Positions 36,701 to 47,500 of a DNA stretch of 64,000 nt are shown piece after piece (position 1 is the first letter of the stretch; each line of letters opens with the position of its first letter). The DNA lies in contig OX381705.1 of the NCBI GenBank assembly GCA_947462335.1, positions 47,134,175 to 47,198,174 on the forward strand. The letters run 5' to 3'. Under the pieces are notes generated by a model. It worked only from the letters and a program-made list of their open reading frames with translations. It was not told the origin of the DNA and did no database searches. The DNA comes from Harmothoe impar (Eukaryota > Annelida > Polychaeta > Phyllodocida > Polynoidae). The translations under genes were made by a program, and so were the position numbers.

Positions 36701-36995
36701 TCAAAATAACGTTTTTAATGTTATATAACGTTTTGCCACAATAAGGAGCCATAGAGAACATTATATAACATTGTATAACGTTTTTTGTTTACTGGGATGT
36801 ATAGGCCTATATATATGAAATTTTATTCTGAAAGTTACATGCACTATGACCGACTGTTTCTGTACAATACTTTAGGTGATTCACAACTATGGGCATGGCG
36901 GAGGTGGTGTAACACTTCACCTTGGCTGTGCCTTGGACACTGTCCAACTCATCACAAGGGCCCTCACTGAGCTGGGAGCAAAAGCTAAACTCTGA
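24733..36995 (+). CDS. DDO: DDO2: D-aspartate/D-amino-acid oxidase, copy 2 of 3
   Basis: Paralogue of DDO1 with the same nine-exon plan: 24733-24929, 25042-25162, 25443-25585, 33441-33495, 33842-33943, 34540-34598, 34837-34954, 35356-35460 and 36876-36995. The joined frame is open for 339 residues and ends KAKL. Exon 6 is one codon shorter than in DDO1. The FAD motif [23 protein letters not shown] and HNYGHGG are kept. The segment after TTSDVAAG reads LWQP, as in D-amino-acid oxidases, not MWIP. The position of the D-aspartate oxidase Arg237 is His (GGTHQ). Intron 3 is about 7.9 kb because a Ngaro-type retrotransposon sits in it in the same orientation, and intron 8 holds nested DNA transposons. 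Exons 5, 6 and 9 and their flanking introns are very close to DDO1, so these two are the youngest pair. Splice sites look intact, but expression across the large intron is unproven. Confidence 0.88.
25965..26510. repeat. Dispersed repeat, same family, left of the Ngaro element
   Basis: Starts CCCATTTAGGGCGCTTGTCC and shares the GGCCATGGTAAC internal word and ACCACTTT with 2748-3474. It lies in DDO2 intron 3 immediately left of Ngaro, which may have truncated its right end. Confidence 0.55.
26539..26730 (+). repeat. Ngaro left repeat A1
   Basis: About 190 bases starting ATAGAGATGAACAAACCCCT and nearly identical to A2 near the right end. It contains a GC-rich centre (ACTGCCGGCTGTCACCGCC) and ends at TCTCATCAA just before the gag start. 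Confidence 0.85.
26738..29022 (+). pseudogene. Ngaro gag-like ORF, split by an 855-bp transposon
   Basis: The ATG at 26738 is the first after repeat A1. The N-terminus has a CxxC...CxxC zinc-ribbon-like pair (CQHC, CPQC), then an acidic coiled coil with Glu- and Leu-rich heptads. Codons run to 27611, where a transposon inserts. The same frame resumes after 28469. Downstream is a Cys/His cluster ([28 protein letters not shown]) of the kind found ahead of RT in DIRS/Ngaro elements, and then Gln-rich sequence. A frame change near 28880 leads into the RT frame. It probably encoded a particle or RNA-binding protein. Confidence 0.75.
27613..28467. mobile_element. 855-bp non-autonomous DNA transposon, copy in Ngaro gag
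   Basis: Termini are CCCAGTAAACACC and TTGTGTTTACTGGG, flanked by a TA duplication (27611-27612 and 28468-28469). Removing the element plus one TA restores the gag reading frame, which proves its limits. The ends are rich in ACGT-containing motifs such as TTTACGT. There is no transposase. A TA target and these ends suggest a Tc1/mariner-type mobiliser. A near-identical copy lies at 35711-36563. Confidence 0.85.
28872..30779 (+). pseudogene. Ngaro reverse transcriptase-RNase H, broken
   Basis: The RT region runs from about 29030 in one frame through PITDAS and AVTDISA. It shifts frame near 29800 so that the catalytic YLDD is read in another frame (about 29811-29825), and shifts again near 29930. 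An in-frame TAA at 30192-30194 precedes RNase H, which shows its acidic residues in [20 protein letters not shown] and VADALSR. At least two frameshifts and one stop make this inactive. Family knowledge: RT copies the element RNA and RNase H degrades it. Confidence 0.85.
30770..32713 (+). pseudogene. Ngaro tyrosine recombinase, broken by transposons
   Basis: The N-terminal part (30770-30862) is in one frame and the rest (30863-31507) in another, so there is an early frameshift. After a 982-bp composite insertion at 31511-32492 the C-terminal part resumes in frame to the stop at 32711-32713. Visible are the first catalytic Arg region (GFRSLLRKC), the HSLRR box (HxxR) and [12 protein letters not shown] with the candidate nucleophilic Tyr. 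This enzyme would integrate the circular cDNA. Confidence 0.8.
31511..32492. mobile_element. Composite of two TTAA-flanked elements inside the Ngaro recombinase
   Basis: TTAA flanks both sides (31507-31510 and 32493-32496), and removing the insert with one TTAA rejoins the recombinase frame. The left 182 bp (31511-31692) is a separate element with roughly 60-bp inverted ends (AGCTGGGACTCCACTACCCG...). The rest (31697-32492) has ends CTCTTCCTTTCCC and GGGAAAGGAAGAG. TTAT at 31693 is probably a mutated TTAA, so the small element seems to have jumped into the TTAA bordering the large one. TTAA targets are typical of piggyBac-like and Kolobok elements. Confidence 0.75.
32753..32834 (+). repeat. 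Ngaro right internal repeat B1
   Basis: Starts GCCGTCTGTAAACACGGTCC and runs to ATGTCAGTATCG, directly abutting A2. It differs from B2 at only a few positions. The start carries a short inverted repeat (CCGTCTG/ACACGG). Confidence 0.85.
32835..33026 (+). repeat. Ngaro repeat A2
   Basis: Second copy of A1, with only a few differences, for example GCCGTGCCGCC in place of GCCGCGCCGCC. It lies directly after B1, giving the B1-A2-B2 order. Confidence 0.85.
33074..33157 (+). repeat. Ngaro right terminal repeat B2
   Basis: Second copy of B1, ending at ATGTCAGTATCGATA. It marks the right edge of the element. About 47 bases of unique sequence separate it from A2. Confidence 0.85.
35471..36611. mobile_element. 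Same inverted-repeat family in DDO2 intron 8, carrying nested insertions
   Basis: Starts GAAGAGTTTGGATGCAAAAC and ends with TTTTGCATCCGAACTCTTC, flanked by a 4-bp ATAT duplication. The DDO1 intron 8 sequence after 16402 is the empty site. Inside lies a palindromic repeat (about 35662-36590), and inside that the 853-bp element. Confidence 0.75.
35711..36563. mobile_element. 853-bp non-autonomous DNA transposon, second copy
   Basis: Near-identical to 27613-28467, with the same ends and orientation. It is inserted in a small palindromic repeat (GGGACCTTAGTG... type) that is itself inside a larger transposon in DDO2 intron 8. Flanks read AATT before and AAGG after, so a clean TA duplication is not visible here. 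Confidence 0.8.
36672..36796. mobile_element. CCCAG...CTGGG MITE, copy 4, in DDO2 intron 8
   Basis: A 125-bp copy from CCCAGCTAACAAACATACG to TTTTGTTTACTGGG. The flanks are AT on both sides rather than TA. Confidence 0.7.
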
Positions 36996-37034
36996 TATGG
37001 AACTCTCATGGATGCAGAAACTTGATTAATTGAC

Positions 37035-37040
37035 AATAAA
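37035..37040 (+). promoter_or_regulatory. Poly(A) signal of DDO2
   Basis: AATAAA is 40 bases after the DDO2 stop codon. The sequence from the stop to about 37023 is almost identical to the start of the DDO1 3' UTR; DDO1 has extra sequence before its own AATAAA. Confidence 0.65.
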
Positions 37041-37792
37041 GCTATTCAAAGGAACTGCTGGTTTCTTATCACCACGCACGTCACAGCAATCAAGTTTTGG
37101 GGATAACGTTTTTGTTTTTTTTTAATTTCTAATGAAAAACATGATAAAAATTGACAAATTTCTTAATTCTTATTGACATATTTGGTATCAAATTAAAACG
37201 TATACAACAAGTAATGCAATAAGCCCTGGACCTCGAGCGAACGCCCCGAGAAGGTCCCTCCAGTCTGGTTAGCCGCTCCGCAGCTGACGTTCATATATTT
37301 GTATACAACAGAAGGTAAAATAGAGGCATGACCAAGAACTCACTACCCCAGCTTGTTACATAATGCTCCCTAAAAGTTCTGCAGGGAATGCAGGGAATTA
37401 TCTCATCGGTTGATAATTCATCTCTCATTTATATATCATTTGTGTCGCCCAATTTACCTGTTATGAGGCCTCAATCCCTCAAAAGGCCCCTATCCCTCAA
37501 AATTGGTCCATTTGAGATATAGGGACCAGGTGAAGTCCCTATGTTCTAAACGGCCCCTATCCCTCAAAACAGTTTGAGACTTAGGGCCTATGGGATAGGG
37601 GCTTTTTGGCATTTATGGACTTCAGGTGTGCCCTAAGTCTCAAAAGGCCCCTCATACTCCCAATCAGTGTGTAGAAACGGTGTTGTTTCTTCACACTGAC
37701 AATTCACTCTGTGAATTGTGGGTAGCTAACCGCTAGCGGTTAATGATATGCATAGATCCCTGGGCCAACCCCCTCCCCCAAATAAGGGTTAC

Positions 37793-38430
37793 CAGTCAGT
37801 GCTATTTGTGGGTGATTGGGGATCAAACAAACGCAATGTCCTGTGCTGGGTGCAGTCTGTAGGGTCAGTTCAGGTAAAACTAGCCAATGCATGGGGATCA
37901 GTCAATGCCATATAATATTATGGGTGATTGGTGTGTGTTGAGGGTCCATCAAAACACTCACACTCCTGCCTGGGTAAAATAGTATTCACATTCATTAGCA
38001 ATTTGGGTATAAGATATATAAATACATTTTCTTATGCTAGACCAACTGTATATGAACTGTGCAATACCACATCTACAACTGACAGTCATGGACACTATCT
38101 ATTTAAAGGAACCTTTGCATTGTACACTACTGTGCTATATATGGACATAACTAAACTGGAAGAATCATTACTATTGTGATGTACACCTTTGGATTAATCA
38201 AACCTTTCATAAGTTTACAACAGGTCTTATTCTTCCCTGTTATAGGGTAGGGTAGAAGGGTATAATAAAAGGTATAGGTTTACACCTAGAATTCCTCATT
38301 CTGTCCTGTTCTGCCATGGTTAGAAGTGATCCCCACTGGCTGGTTTTACCTGGACTGACCCTACTGACTGCACCCAGCATAGGGCACTGCGTTTGCTTGA
38401 TCCCCAAACAGCCATAAATAGCACAACTGG
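37793..38430. mobile_element. Element with about 100-bp inverted arms
   Basis: 37793-37892 pairs with 38328-38430 (GGGGATCAAACAAACGCAAT against its complement near 38390, and GGTCAGTTCAGGTAAAACTA). The middle is AT-rich with no gene. It lies between DDO2 and the STK36 relic. Confidence 0.6.
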
Positions 38431-38634
38431 ACAACTCTATACACTCTCCAGCCTCTCCAATCCAATACCCTATTAAAATTCAAGGCACTACTTTCAGGTG
38501 TCTACCCATGATGCATATAGTGAATTGTGAGTGACACCATACCGGCCATGGACGTGTATGGTCACTCCGGGAGTGTGAAGGCCCCTATCCCACAAATATT
38601 TGAGGGATAGGGGCTTTTGGAGACTTAAGGGCCT

Positions 38635-38940
38635 CACACCTCCTCCTTCAAGCCTTTCGGTAAAGAGTCCATACCCAGTGGGCACAAAATTAAGATTAAC
38701 GTTGAAGCAACATTGAATCAATGTTGAATCAACGTTGACAACCGTTTTTCAATGTTGTTTCAATGTTCTGTGCCCACTGGGTAATACCTCCTCTGAGAAA
38801 ATGGGTGAAATAGTGTGAAGAAGTAACATGCTATTGGGTACCATCATCTCGGATGTACTGGATATATTCTAATCTACCGTGTGACTTTTTCATCCGATTG
38901 TGTGGGCAGTAGCCTTCACAATTATTCTATTAAAATGTTG
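38635..38940 (-). pseudogene. Relic of STK36 3' exons and introns, between DDO2 and DDO3
   Basis: 38637-38671 plus 38784-38830 match 51291-51345 of STK36 (TCCTTCAAGCCTTTC, GTAAAGAGTCCA, CTCTGA, GTGAAAT). About 70 bases on, 38890-38938 matches the intron beside the STK36 exon at 53702-53821 (shared blocks AGCCTT and ACAATTATTCTAT). The order and strand are those of the real gene, with the intervening exons missing. A 108-bp transposon interrupts the first block at 38674-38781. Confidence 0.65.
38674..38781. mobile_element. 108-bp MITE with CCCAGTGGGCAC ends
   Basis: Perfect terminal inverted repeat CCCAGTGGGCACA, flanked by TA (38672-38673 and 38782-38783). The interior has repeated AACGTTGA/TCAATGTT words. 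It interrupts the STK36 relic. Confidence 0.8.
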
Positions 38941-40107
38941 ACAACTAGACAATTTTTTTGCCCCCCCCCCCAAGAGGGGGCAACTTTTATTTTGTTTGCG
39001 CAACTTTCTTTGCTTCGAAAAAAAAAGAGAAGAAGAATGTCCCCTCAGGGGCTCCGTACGAGACAGAGTTATGCTGACTATAGTCGATGATCGACAAGCC
39101 ATGGCGTCAACTGCAGTTAATGTACGGCCAGCCATTCATCAACTAGGGACTCCAGAAAAAAATTAGAATTATTAAAAGACAATTTCTTTTCTTCTATTAT
39201 GTAGAACATAAGAAATATAATGCAAATGTTTTGGAATTTTCTTTCTATCCATCATAGAACCTAGGCAATCATCAGATATGTGTCAACAAAACCTACCAAG
39301 TTCCCCCAGTATATCTTCTATATAATTGCTATCTAGATTTGGAGTCAATCTGAAAGGTGGTCTTGCCTATTTGTGTCAGGCTGGTGAGTGGGAAGTAGTT
39401 ATGTAACTTACATTGTAAGGGGTTTGGAGGGCATCTGGAGTACTGGCCAGGCTGGGCCATGATTGACAGACCCTCTTAACATGATCACCCAATACACTGC
39501 AAGTCACCCCAGTGGGTGTAAGTATAGAGTAAACAAATTGCCTTAATGACCCAATCATAATCATTTTAATGTTTTGGCCTAGGAACAGGTGAGAGCTTCC
39601 TCTGTTTGCTTCCATTCTTTAACACCATATAACAACATATTGGACAACATCACATACCCAGTAGCAACCGGCAGCATTCACAACTTCATAGGGTTTCACC
39701 TATTTCTTATATAGATGGCTGCACCAAAATATCCACCTGCTTTGTGCTCTGTGCACAGGGGCGCACCTAGCGGATTCCTGGGTCTCTAGCCATCAACTTT
39801 AGTTGACACTCAGCTGTAAAGGGTTAAGGCCATGGCACGTACAATCATTGTTGTCTATGAAAGGAGAATTAATGGACTATCGTTGGAATAAGTACTGATC
39901 TTGGCTTTGTATATTTTGTTCCTAAAGTAATTTGAAATATATTTTAGACGGTATTTCGCAGCATGGCCGTAGTACATATCCATGCATGGCCATAGTCCGT
40001 TTTAACAGTGATCACTGAAGCCTAACTCGGCTTACATAATCAACTGATATAAATACACCCTACTAACCTAGCAACCTACAAAGTCTCTCTGGTAGTATGT
40101 CTCTGCA
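38941..40107. other. Spacer between the STK36 relic and DDO3, no gene
   Basis: It starts with a C tract followed by AAGAGGGGGC (38961-38985), like the repeats in the hairpin element at 51.9-52.2 kb. The remainder shows no gene or strong repeat. Confidence 0.45.
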
Positions 40108-40110
40108 CCC

Positions 40111-40141
<31 letters not shown>
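40108..40141. repeat. C tract followed by (CA)n microsatellite
   Basis: About 20 consecutive C followed by seven CA dinucleotides. Confidence 0.85.
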
Positions 40142-40142
<1 letters not shown>

Positions 40143-40152
40143 GTACGAAGGA

Positions 40153-40570
40153 ACTAACTGAAATCAGTGCCTTGACAAAGAGCATTAAATATACTGTGTA
40201 GTCTTAAAAAAAGCAAATCCCCGTAGTCTAAAAGTATATATATGTAGTCTTACTGCTCTCTCTGGGTTCTATCTCTGTAGATGGTGCCACAATCTCTCTC
40301 AATAGATCAATAAGGTGAATAGACTAGTCTTAACATAAAATTCATGGGTTCACTCAAGTTCAGACATAGTTGTGTTATCAGTTTTAATAACAAAGAATAT
40401 AAGAAAGAATGGACAGGACCCCCTAATGTATAGCAACTACTACCCTGTCTATTTGTAGAGATTGTCTCGCCATCTAGACATATATGCGATATGCTTTTAG
40501 ACTGCGGGAGATATGCCTTTTAAGACTACGCAGTATAATGCTCTTTGTCATGGTACTGATTTCAGTTACT
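40153..40570. mobile_element. 418-bp inverted-repeat element
   Basis: About 50-bp arms: CTGAAATCAGTGCCTTGACA then AAGAGCATT on the left, matched inverted on the right before 40570. A C-tract/CA microsatellite (40108-40141) lies just to its left. Confidence 0.65.
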
Positions 40571-41540
40571 CCCAGCGTGCCCACTGTACAGTGATGGCAT
40601 GAGTAACCACGGACTGCATGAACCAGATACTCCGGTGGCTATCGACCTCAGCATTGATTTGGAGCTTTAAACCAACCTGTTGCCACAGTTATCAAGGTAA
40701 ATGCTATTTTAATCGGTTTCATTGACACCACTAATGTTCATCATAGAAAGTGACTATATCCCAGGAGTATCATGGTTGCTAGGGAGGGAATATGTTATGA
40801 TAATCTATAATATATAAAGTCAACATACATTGATATACATAGCCTACTAGTATTAAAATTTAATGTTGTATAGAGTATGTGCAACCTTCTAATCCACGCT
40901 CATGAATAGTGTGCCTCTATATAGTTTCTCATCCACTCCATTGATTTCCAATTATGTGTATATATGCCCATATAGAGCTATCAGTAGAAGGCTTATCATT
41001 GGGCATTATAGTCTGGTCAATTTATCTAAGCACGATTGTTATATATGTAGGCTGGAACTAGGTCACTGTGAGGAGGGAAGAGCCATAACTGTACATAACG
41101 TTTTACTACTGTGGTGTGCTGCCAGTAGCAGGTGCTCATACTAAGACAGACACTGTTGTGAAACTGAAGTGGGCCCATCCCTATCCTATCCTTGTTGGTT
41201 TAAGGTATGCCTAAACATTTAAGTTTTTTGTTTTTTTTCAGTTTTAGCGTTTTAAAACATAAATTGCATAATAGGGGCGGATTTGTGGCGTACTTTTCTC
41301 AAAAATAGGTTTACATCTACAATTTTCTGGATTCTGATTTTAGGTATCTCATATGTATGTTCTGAGTTTCTGAGAATAAAATCAGTCATTCAACATTCAG
41401 GGAATTACACCCCCAACAACTATTATCAAGTTTGTTATTAACTCAGTAGATGTTAATGAGAGACCTGTGTATAGCTTTGTGTTCAGAGTGGCAAATGTGT
41501 ATTCAATATAATATTATCCTCTTCTGGTGTTTATCTGTGT
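40571..41540. other. Upstream region of DDO3, no gene recognised
   Basis: It should contain the DDO3 promoter and its 5' noncoding exon, but I cannot place either. 41453-41530 resembles the DDO2 upstream sequence 24638-24705 (GAGA, CCTGTG, ATAGNTTTG, GGCAAAT), so part of the proximal upstream region is shared. Confidence 0.4.
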
Positions 41541-41574
41541 TTATTGTCCTCATTTTCCTTGTAGGAGGTTCATC

Positions 41575-44500
41575 ATGACCAGCTATCCCAAGGTATGTAT
41601 TGTCGGTGCAGGCATCAGTGGCCTCTCTACAGCAGTGTCCTTACAGAATTCTGGCATAAATGCTGAAGTCACGATTATGGCTGACAAGTTCTCACCAGAA
41701 ACTACAAGTGATGTGGCTGCTGGTATGTGGGTACCCCATGCACTGGGGAATACACCACTATCCCTTATCAGGTGAGAAATGTCTACAATGATAATCATAT
41801 CTAGTCTAGAGCATCCTATTGTTCTTACTTGCATTACTCCTGATATTATACCTTGTGTAAATTACTGTGACCTATGAAGGGCACTAGATTTGATATACTA
41901 GTAGTGCACTGTAAAAAATAGATGTACTTTTTACAGATTCACTCTGTAAAATTTAACGCTGATTCACCGTTATTTGGAATACAATGAACCATCATAAATA
42001 TCAGCCATTTCACGGTGGGTCCTTGTTAAATGCTAACCTGGTTTGGATTACAATGATTCAAGGTAAATTCATCTTCTAATGTCAAACCCCAGAGGGAGCC
42101 ACATATTGTGGACTCTGCCATAGATAGGTGGCCTGGTTTGTAAGAAGATTTTTCTGGAGAGTGTGAGCCCTTGAAGTGGAGTATACATATTGAAATAATG
42201 GTAATTTTCAATTAATCTATATGTTTGGCAATTTAACAATTCAATCTTGTGATAGGTTTGACAGAATACCATGATCACTTGATAATATCCAGGAGAAAGT
42301 TGCTGTATGGATCTATACACCTATCTTGTGGTAACATCCAATGCATACATCCCCACCTCTGGGAACTTTGCCTTGTATCAATCCTGTAGAGTAAAACCTC
42401 TAGTATGCAAGTCAGATCGCCAGTGTGGCATATAGGATCAGGACAAAGTCAAAGTATGGCTTATCCGTAAGTTTTCAAATGTATACTATAGTAACTAAAG
42501 TCATCATAATCAAACTCCCTGTGATTCTTATAGAATATTCCCAAAGTCTGTAATAGCACTGCCAATAACACTGAATCTCTGTACATTTGAATACTCTGAA
42601 TCTATTGATGGTGATTCTACATAAAATTAACGGTGATTCCACGTAAAATTAACGGTGATTCTACGTAAAATGAACAGTGATTCTGTGAAAAATTGACGGT
42701 GACCGTCACCGTTAAAAAAACGGCGAAAGTTTTGTCCCAAAAGTTGCCGGTGATTCACCGTCATTTTGACGACATTTTTTTTACAGTGTGACATGCGCTT
42801 TTCTTAAAATTGATAGGCAACATAAGACTCCAGTGATATAGAAATGCCCACAGTGAACATTTTGGTTAGTAAGTGACACAGACATGGGACTTAGCCATTT
42901 CTGAAAATCAACAGGGGACATCTGGACCCCCCCCCCCCCCGCCCTTTATCCACGGCCCCTTTTCTAGTATTATGTTCTCTTAAATTGCAGGCGTTGGGGA
43001 CTAGTGACCTACAAACAGTTCCAGAAGCTCTTCATGAGTGAGCAGTGTTCTCAGACAGGTATCACCCAGCTTGGAGGGTACCAGCTTTACAGGACAACAG
43101 GCAACGATCTGGTAGGATAATTTAGCATCATGATAGCCTGGTTCTGTATGCAAGGCAAACACTAAAAGATGTTAGTCTATGGCTCTTCCATTTAATTGTA
43201 AATCATAATAATCAAGCGATTTTGTGTCTATCATAAAGGGTAAAATGTTTTTCTTGCATATGCATTGGGTAGCGTTAGGAATTTTTGGGACATCCTATTA
43301 ATGAAACAATGGCACTAATATGAGCTGCATTGTTGATCTTTCAGAGCCCTGATTGGAAGGACGTGGTGGGGAATTTCTCTGTTCTAACCTCTAGAGAGCT
43401 GGAACAGTTTCCTGGAGTGCTTGAGGGTTTCTGCTTTACAACATTTTTATGTGAACCCACCACCTATCTCAAACTACTTCTTAATCAGTATGTTTAGCTC
43501 AATACAATTACCTCATCTTATTTCTAATTCAACTAAGATTCATAAAGGCCATCGTGAGTTGATGCATATCCACCTCCTAATTATCCATGTTAATGATAAA
43601 ATTCACATTAATTCTTACTTGGATTACCCGTAGTTGATTACACAAATCTTCCCCACCCCGATTATGTCTTTATATTGTTGTTAGATGAGCGATTATATCA
43701 TTGTAATGCTTAACCTTCATACTTTCACTTCTATGATTATTTCTATATGATAATGATTAGTAGCTATACTCTGGATTTAATGTTGTTCGGGCGCATTCCC
43801 TCTCGTGCTCAACAGGTTTCAGAAACACAAAGGCAAATTGATCAGACGAAAACTCACAACACTGGAAGAGGTGACTTGACACAATATAATCTATGAAAAT
43901 GTTATTATATTGCCTAATCACATAACAACCAAGCTCTGTAAGCCAAATGCTGCTAAATAATTGCACATAGGCAAAAATCTAGCGTGTGATCCTAATCACA
44001 AAAGACTCAGGGATTTGTTTTTCCTCGAAATGTCCACACTAGTACTGTTCATGTCTACAGACTGGAAAATGAGAGTTTTTTTGGGGAGGTGTACTTTGAC
44101 CATTGTTTTAGGGGGGATGCAGTGGGTGGAAATGGATGGTATTTGCGTCATTGGGACAGAAAACACTTGAACTTTGTGCCAATGAGAACGATTTTTGGAT
44201 AGGCCTAATATTTCTACCCCAAAAACATCAAAGAATTTTTATTTTTTTTGATCAAAAGCGTCTCACAGAGCCGTCGCATAAGACTCTGGGAGCATTAGCT
44301 CCCTGAGTCAATAACACCAAATAAGGTAACTGTAGAACCTATACAGTATGGTCTATTCTAGATTGCAGACAACTATGACATCATTGTGAACTGCAGTGGT
44401 GTTGGAGCACACCAGCTGGTTGCAGACAAGGAACTAGATGCTATACGAGGTCAAGCTATTCAGGTAAATCTCTCATTCTAAAATGGGCCGATTTGAAATA

Positions 44501-47500
44501 TGTTTTTACTTTGTTTTAAAAATAATATAGAGATTGTTTTACAGGAAGATATTTAGAGATGTTTGAGATGTCACTTATTTGCAACTAATAGGAATATTGT
44601 AACATGCAAAGCGGCAAATTCTAGCCCGATCTGTCAAATACAGGACACCATGCTATTTATTTAGAATAAGCCTAAGCAAGACATTCGATCCATAAGGAGG
44701 ACAAATATGTTGCTATCTGTTGATGAAAGACTTTGCATCCCTAATATAAAACATTATGAACCCTTTTCTTAAAGTGGGATTATAAAAGTACTAACGTACT
44801 AGTAAATTATAAATTGGTGTCTATATATATATCTGTGTGACCTAGATAATTATGTGCTCCCTTGACTGATTATTACCCATTTAATTCCCCTCTAAGGTGC
44901 GAGCCCCATGGATCAAGTGTTTCTACATTGATTTTGATACATATACCTATATTCTACCTGGGTGAGTATATTGTACATCTAAAACTTTTCACTACCAAAA
45001 ACAGCCATTGCTGCTGTATGAAGCTAATGTCTAAAACTTAATCAGTCAATCGATTGATTGATGTTAGGTAGTTTAACGTCCGGAGGGCACATTTCATTCC
45101 AGACTGGTAAATCCCTAGCTCAATTCGACCCTATCCCTCCTCTTCTGCTGTTGCTCAACTAGAGTGGACTATATATAATGCACTCATTAGACCATACTAC
45201 AGAGCCCCTACACCTGGCCGAACCAAATTTTTTTATAATTATACAAATTACTCCCATGCAAACAAAATCTCAAGCAGAGCTCGTGTCATTCTCATGTCAT
45301 AACACGAGAATTTCAGAACTTTTTGGGGCATGTTTTTTTTTATTTCCTTGTGTCATATTCCCTGTCATTTGTTGTAGTGAAACTCAAGAAATAAACATCT
45401 TCATTCTAGTTGGGGAATTTCTGGTTGTTTGCACAAGTAAAACTCGGGAAATACACATCACAATTGAACATGTCACTAGGAATGTTAACTATCCTCAAAA
45501 ATCTCCCGTGTCTATCTTGTGTATACAGCTTGTGCATTTCACGGGAAAATATACACGTTTCTAAGTTGTGTCATTCTTGAGTTCTGTTTGGAGGGTCGTC
45601 ACAATATTACCCTGATTTCGCAGAGAATTTGTTCCGAGGTCTGAGACTATACCGCCGGTTACAAACACCGCACCAAGTTTTTGTCTGGTTACGTGTGACG
45701 TGGAACCTGTATGATCATTTCCTACATGGGTCATTGGTGGCATGTCTCGTAGGGGCCTCTGCTCTTAAGGTGGCCGGCGGCCATTCTAGTTCTCCCATAT
45801 GACACCAGAGGGACATTTTATCAAGTCAGCACATGCTATGGCGAAATTGACAAAATCCTGGGGAGACTGGGATTCGACCCCAAGACCTTGAGATGACAAG
45901 GCAAATGCTTTCACCATTATACCATGGAGTCTGTTGTAGCTGGTCGTGGAGGAACATATATTTATCCCACATGACCAAATCTTAATCATATTTTTATCTT
46001 TTATTTTTAAATGACCCAAAACCTTACAAATATGCCCGGGACCGTATGTGCAAAACACATCTTCTGGATAGAAAACATTACATAGAGTATTGTGTTGAAG
46101 TTAGAGACAACTGTAGATACTTTTCAATGGTATGCCATCAATATGTTTAACGAAGCACTATATGATCCTATTACAGGTCACTCAAACTTTGTGGTAAAAT
46201 ATCTCTGAAACAAGCTCGGGACTCCCCTATTTTTTTCTTATTTTCTGAGAGTATATACCCTTTGGAACATGTGGTATAAGTATGGTGAAATTGTAGTTAC
46301 TTCTAGCCTATCCCCGCCGGCCACCTTATTAAGCAATGAAATATACTCAAGTACCCTGTCACCATCTGTATAGGATATGTGGTGCCATCAACTGTTTTAA
46401 ATGATGATTGAAACCACTAACTCGTAAACAGTACCAAAACAAACAGGACAGTTTGTGATAGACTGTCATTTAGTGTGACTGCTGGCATGTGGCTTCAAAG
46501 TGCCTTTTCCTCTAATAGTATACCCACAATATCTTTGCAACTATATTCCATTTAAAAGGCTAAAACTGATAAACATGATCGATATTCTTGTTTAAACAGG
46601 GTTACTAAGGTAACTGTTGGTGGCACTCATCAGCACTCTAGATGGGATGCTTTACCCAACGAGGCAGACACTGAGGATATATGGCAGAGAGGCTGCACTT
46701 TAATTCCATCGTTAAAGGTAATTTATACATAGGACATGAACCCTATTTCGCATAGATTATCATAGCACTGTACCATTAATGGTGATACCATTATTATATG
46801 ACTTTATATACAGTATTCAAATATTTTTGTGGTATTTTAGTACAAGTCAGTTGCTCAGTATTAAGGACTAGTCCTTTTTTTGCCAGCTGGGAGGGATGGG
46901 GGTGGTACACTTTTCTTGAATCTTGATCACTGGGAAAAAGAATTGTTGTTGTGAGAAAATCCACCAACACCCCCTCTCTATCCTTAGTAGTAAAACATAA
47001 CTTTGGGCTTATGACAAATAATATATATTCACAATTAGACAAGGAATACATTGAAAAAATCACAATATTGAAGAAGCACAAAATAAGATCATTTTAAGAT
47101 TTCATCTTTGTGCTGCTATAGGGAGCAGAGGTAATACGGAGTGCGGCTGGACTCAGACCGGGACGCGTGACCTCGGTACGGCTGGAGAGAGGGCAAGATA
47201 TAGTCAGAGCCGGTCGGAACGTCCCGGTAAGTTATGATAGTGATTACGATCGTAAGTAGACTACACAATGGACCAGTAGTTAAACGGATAAGATCAAAAT
47301 CAAATAATTGTATATATACAATATCATTTTATCAGTATTTATAACAGCACATGTTACCATGGCTTTGGTATCAATTCTTAAGTTTCACTCTGAAAATATG
47401 TCATTGAATTACATACATGTACTATAACCAACCTTTTCTGTATAATACTTCAGGTGATTCACAACTATGGGCATGGGGGATCTGGTGTAACACTTCACCT

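Noticed and set aside
40566..40696. Exon-like stretch between TTCAG and GTAAAT upstream of DDO3
   Set aside because: The apparent acceptor is part of the inverted arm of the element 40153-40570. No frame or partner exon supports it.
45861..45935. Functional tRNA gene
   Set aside because: Acceptor stem and anticodon loop do not fold correctly. Only the internal promoter boxes are preserved.
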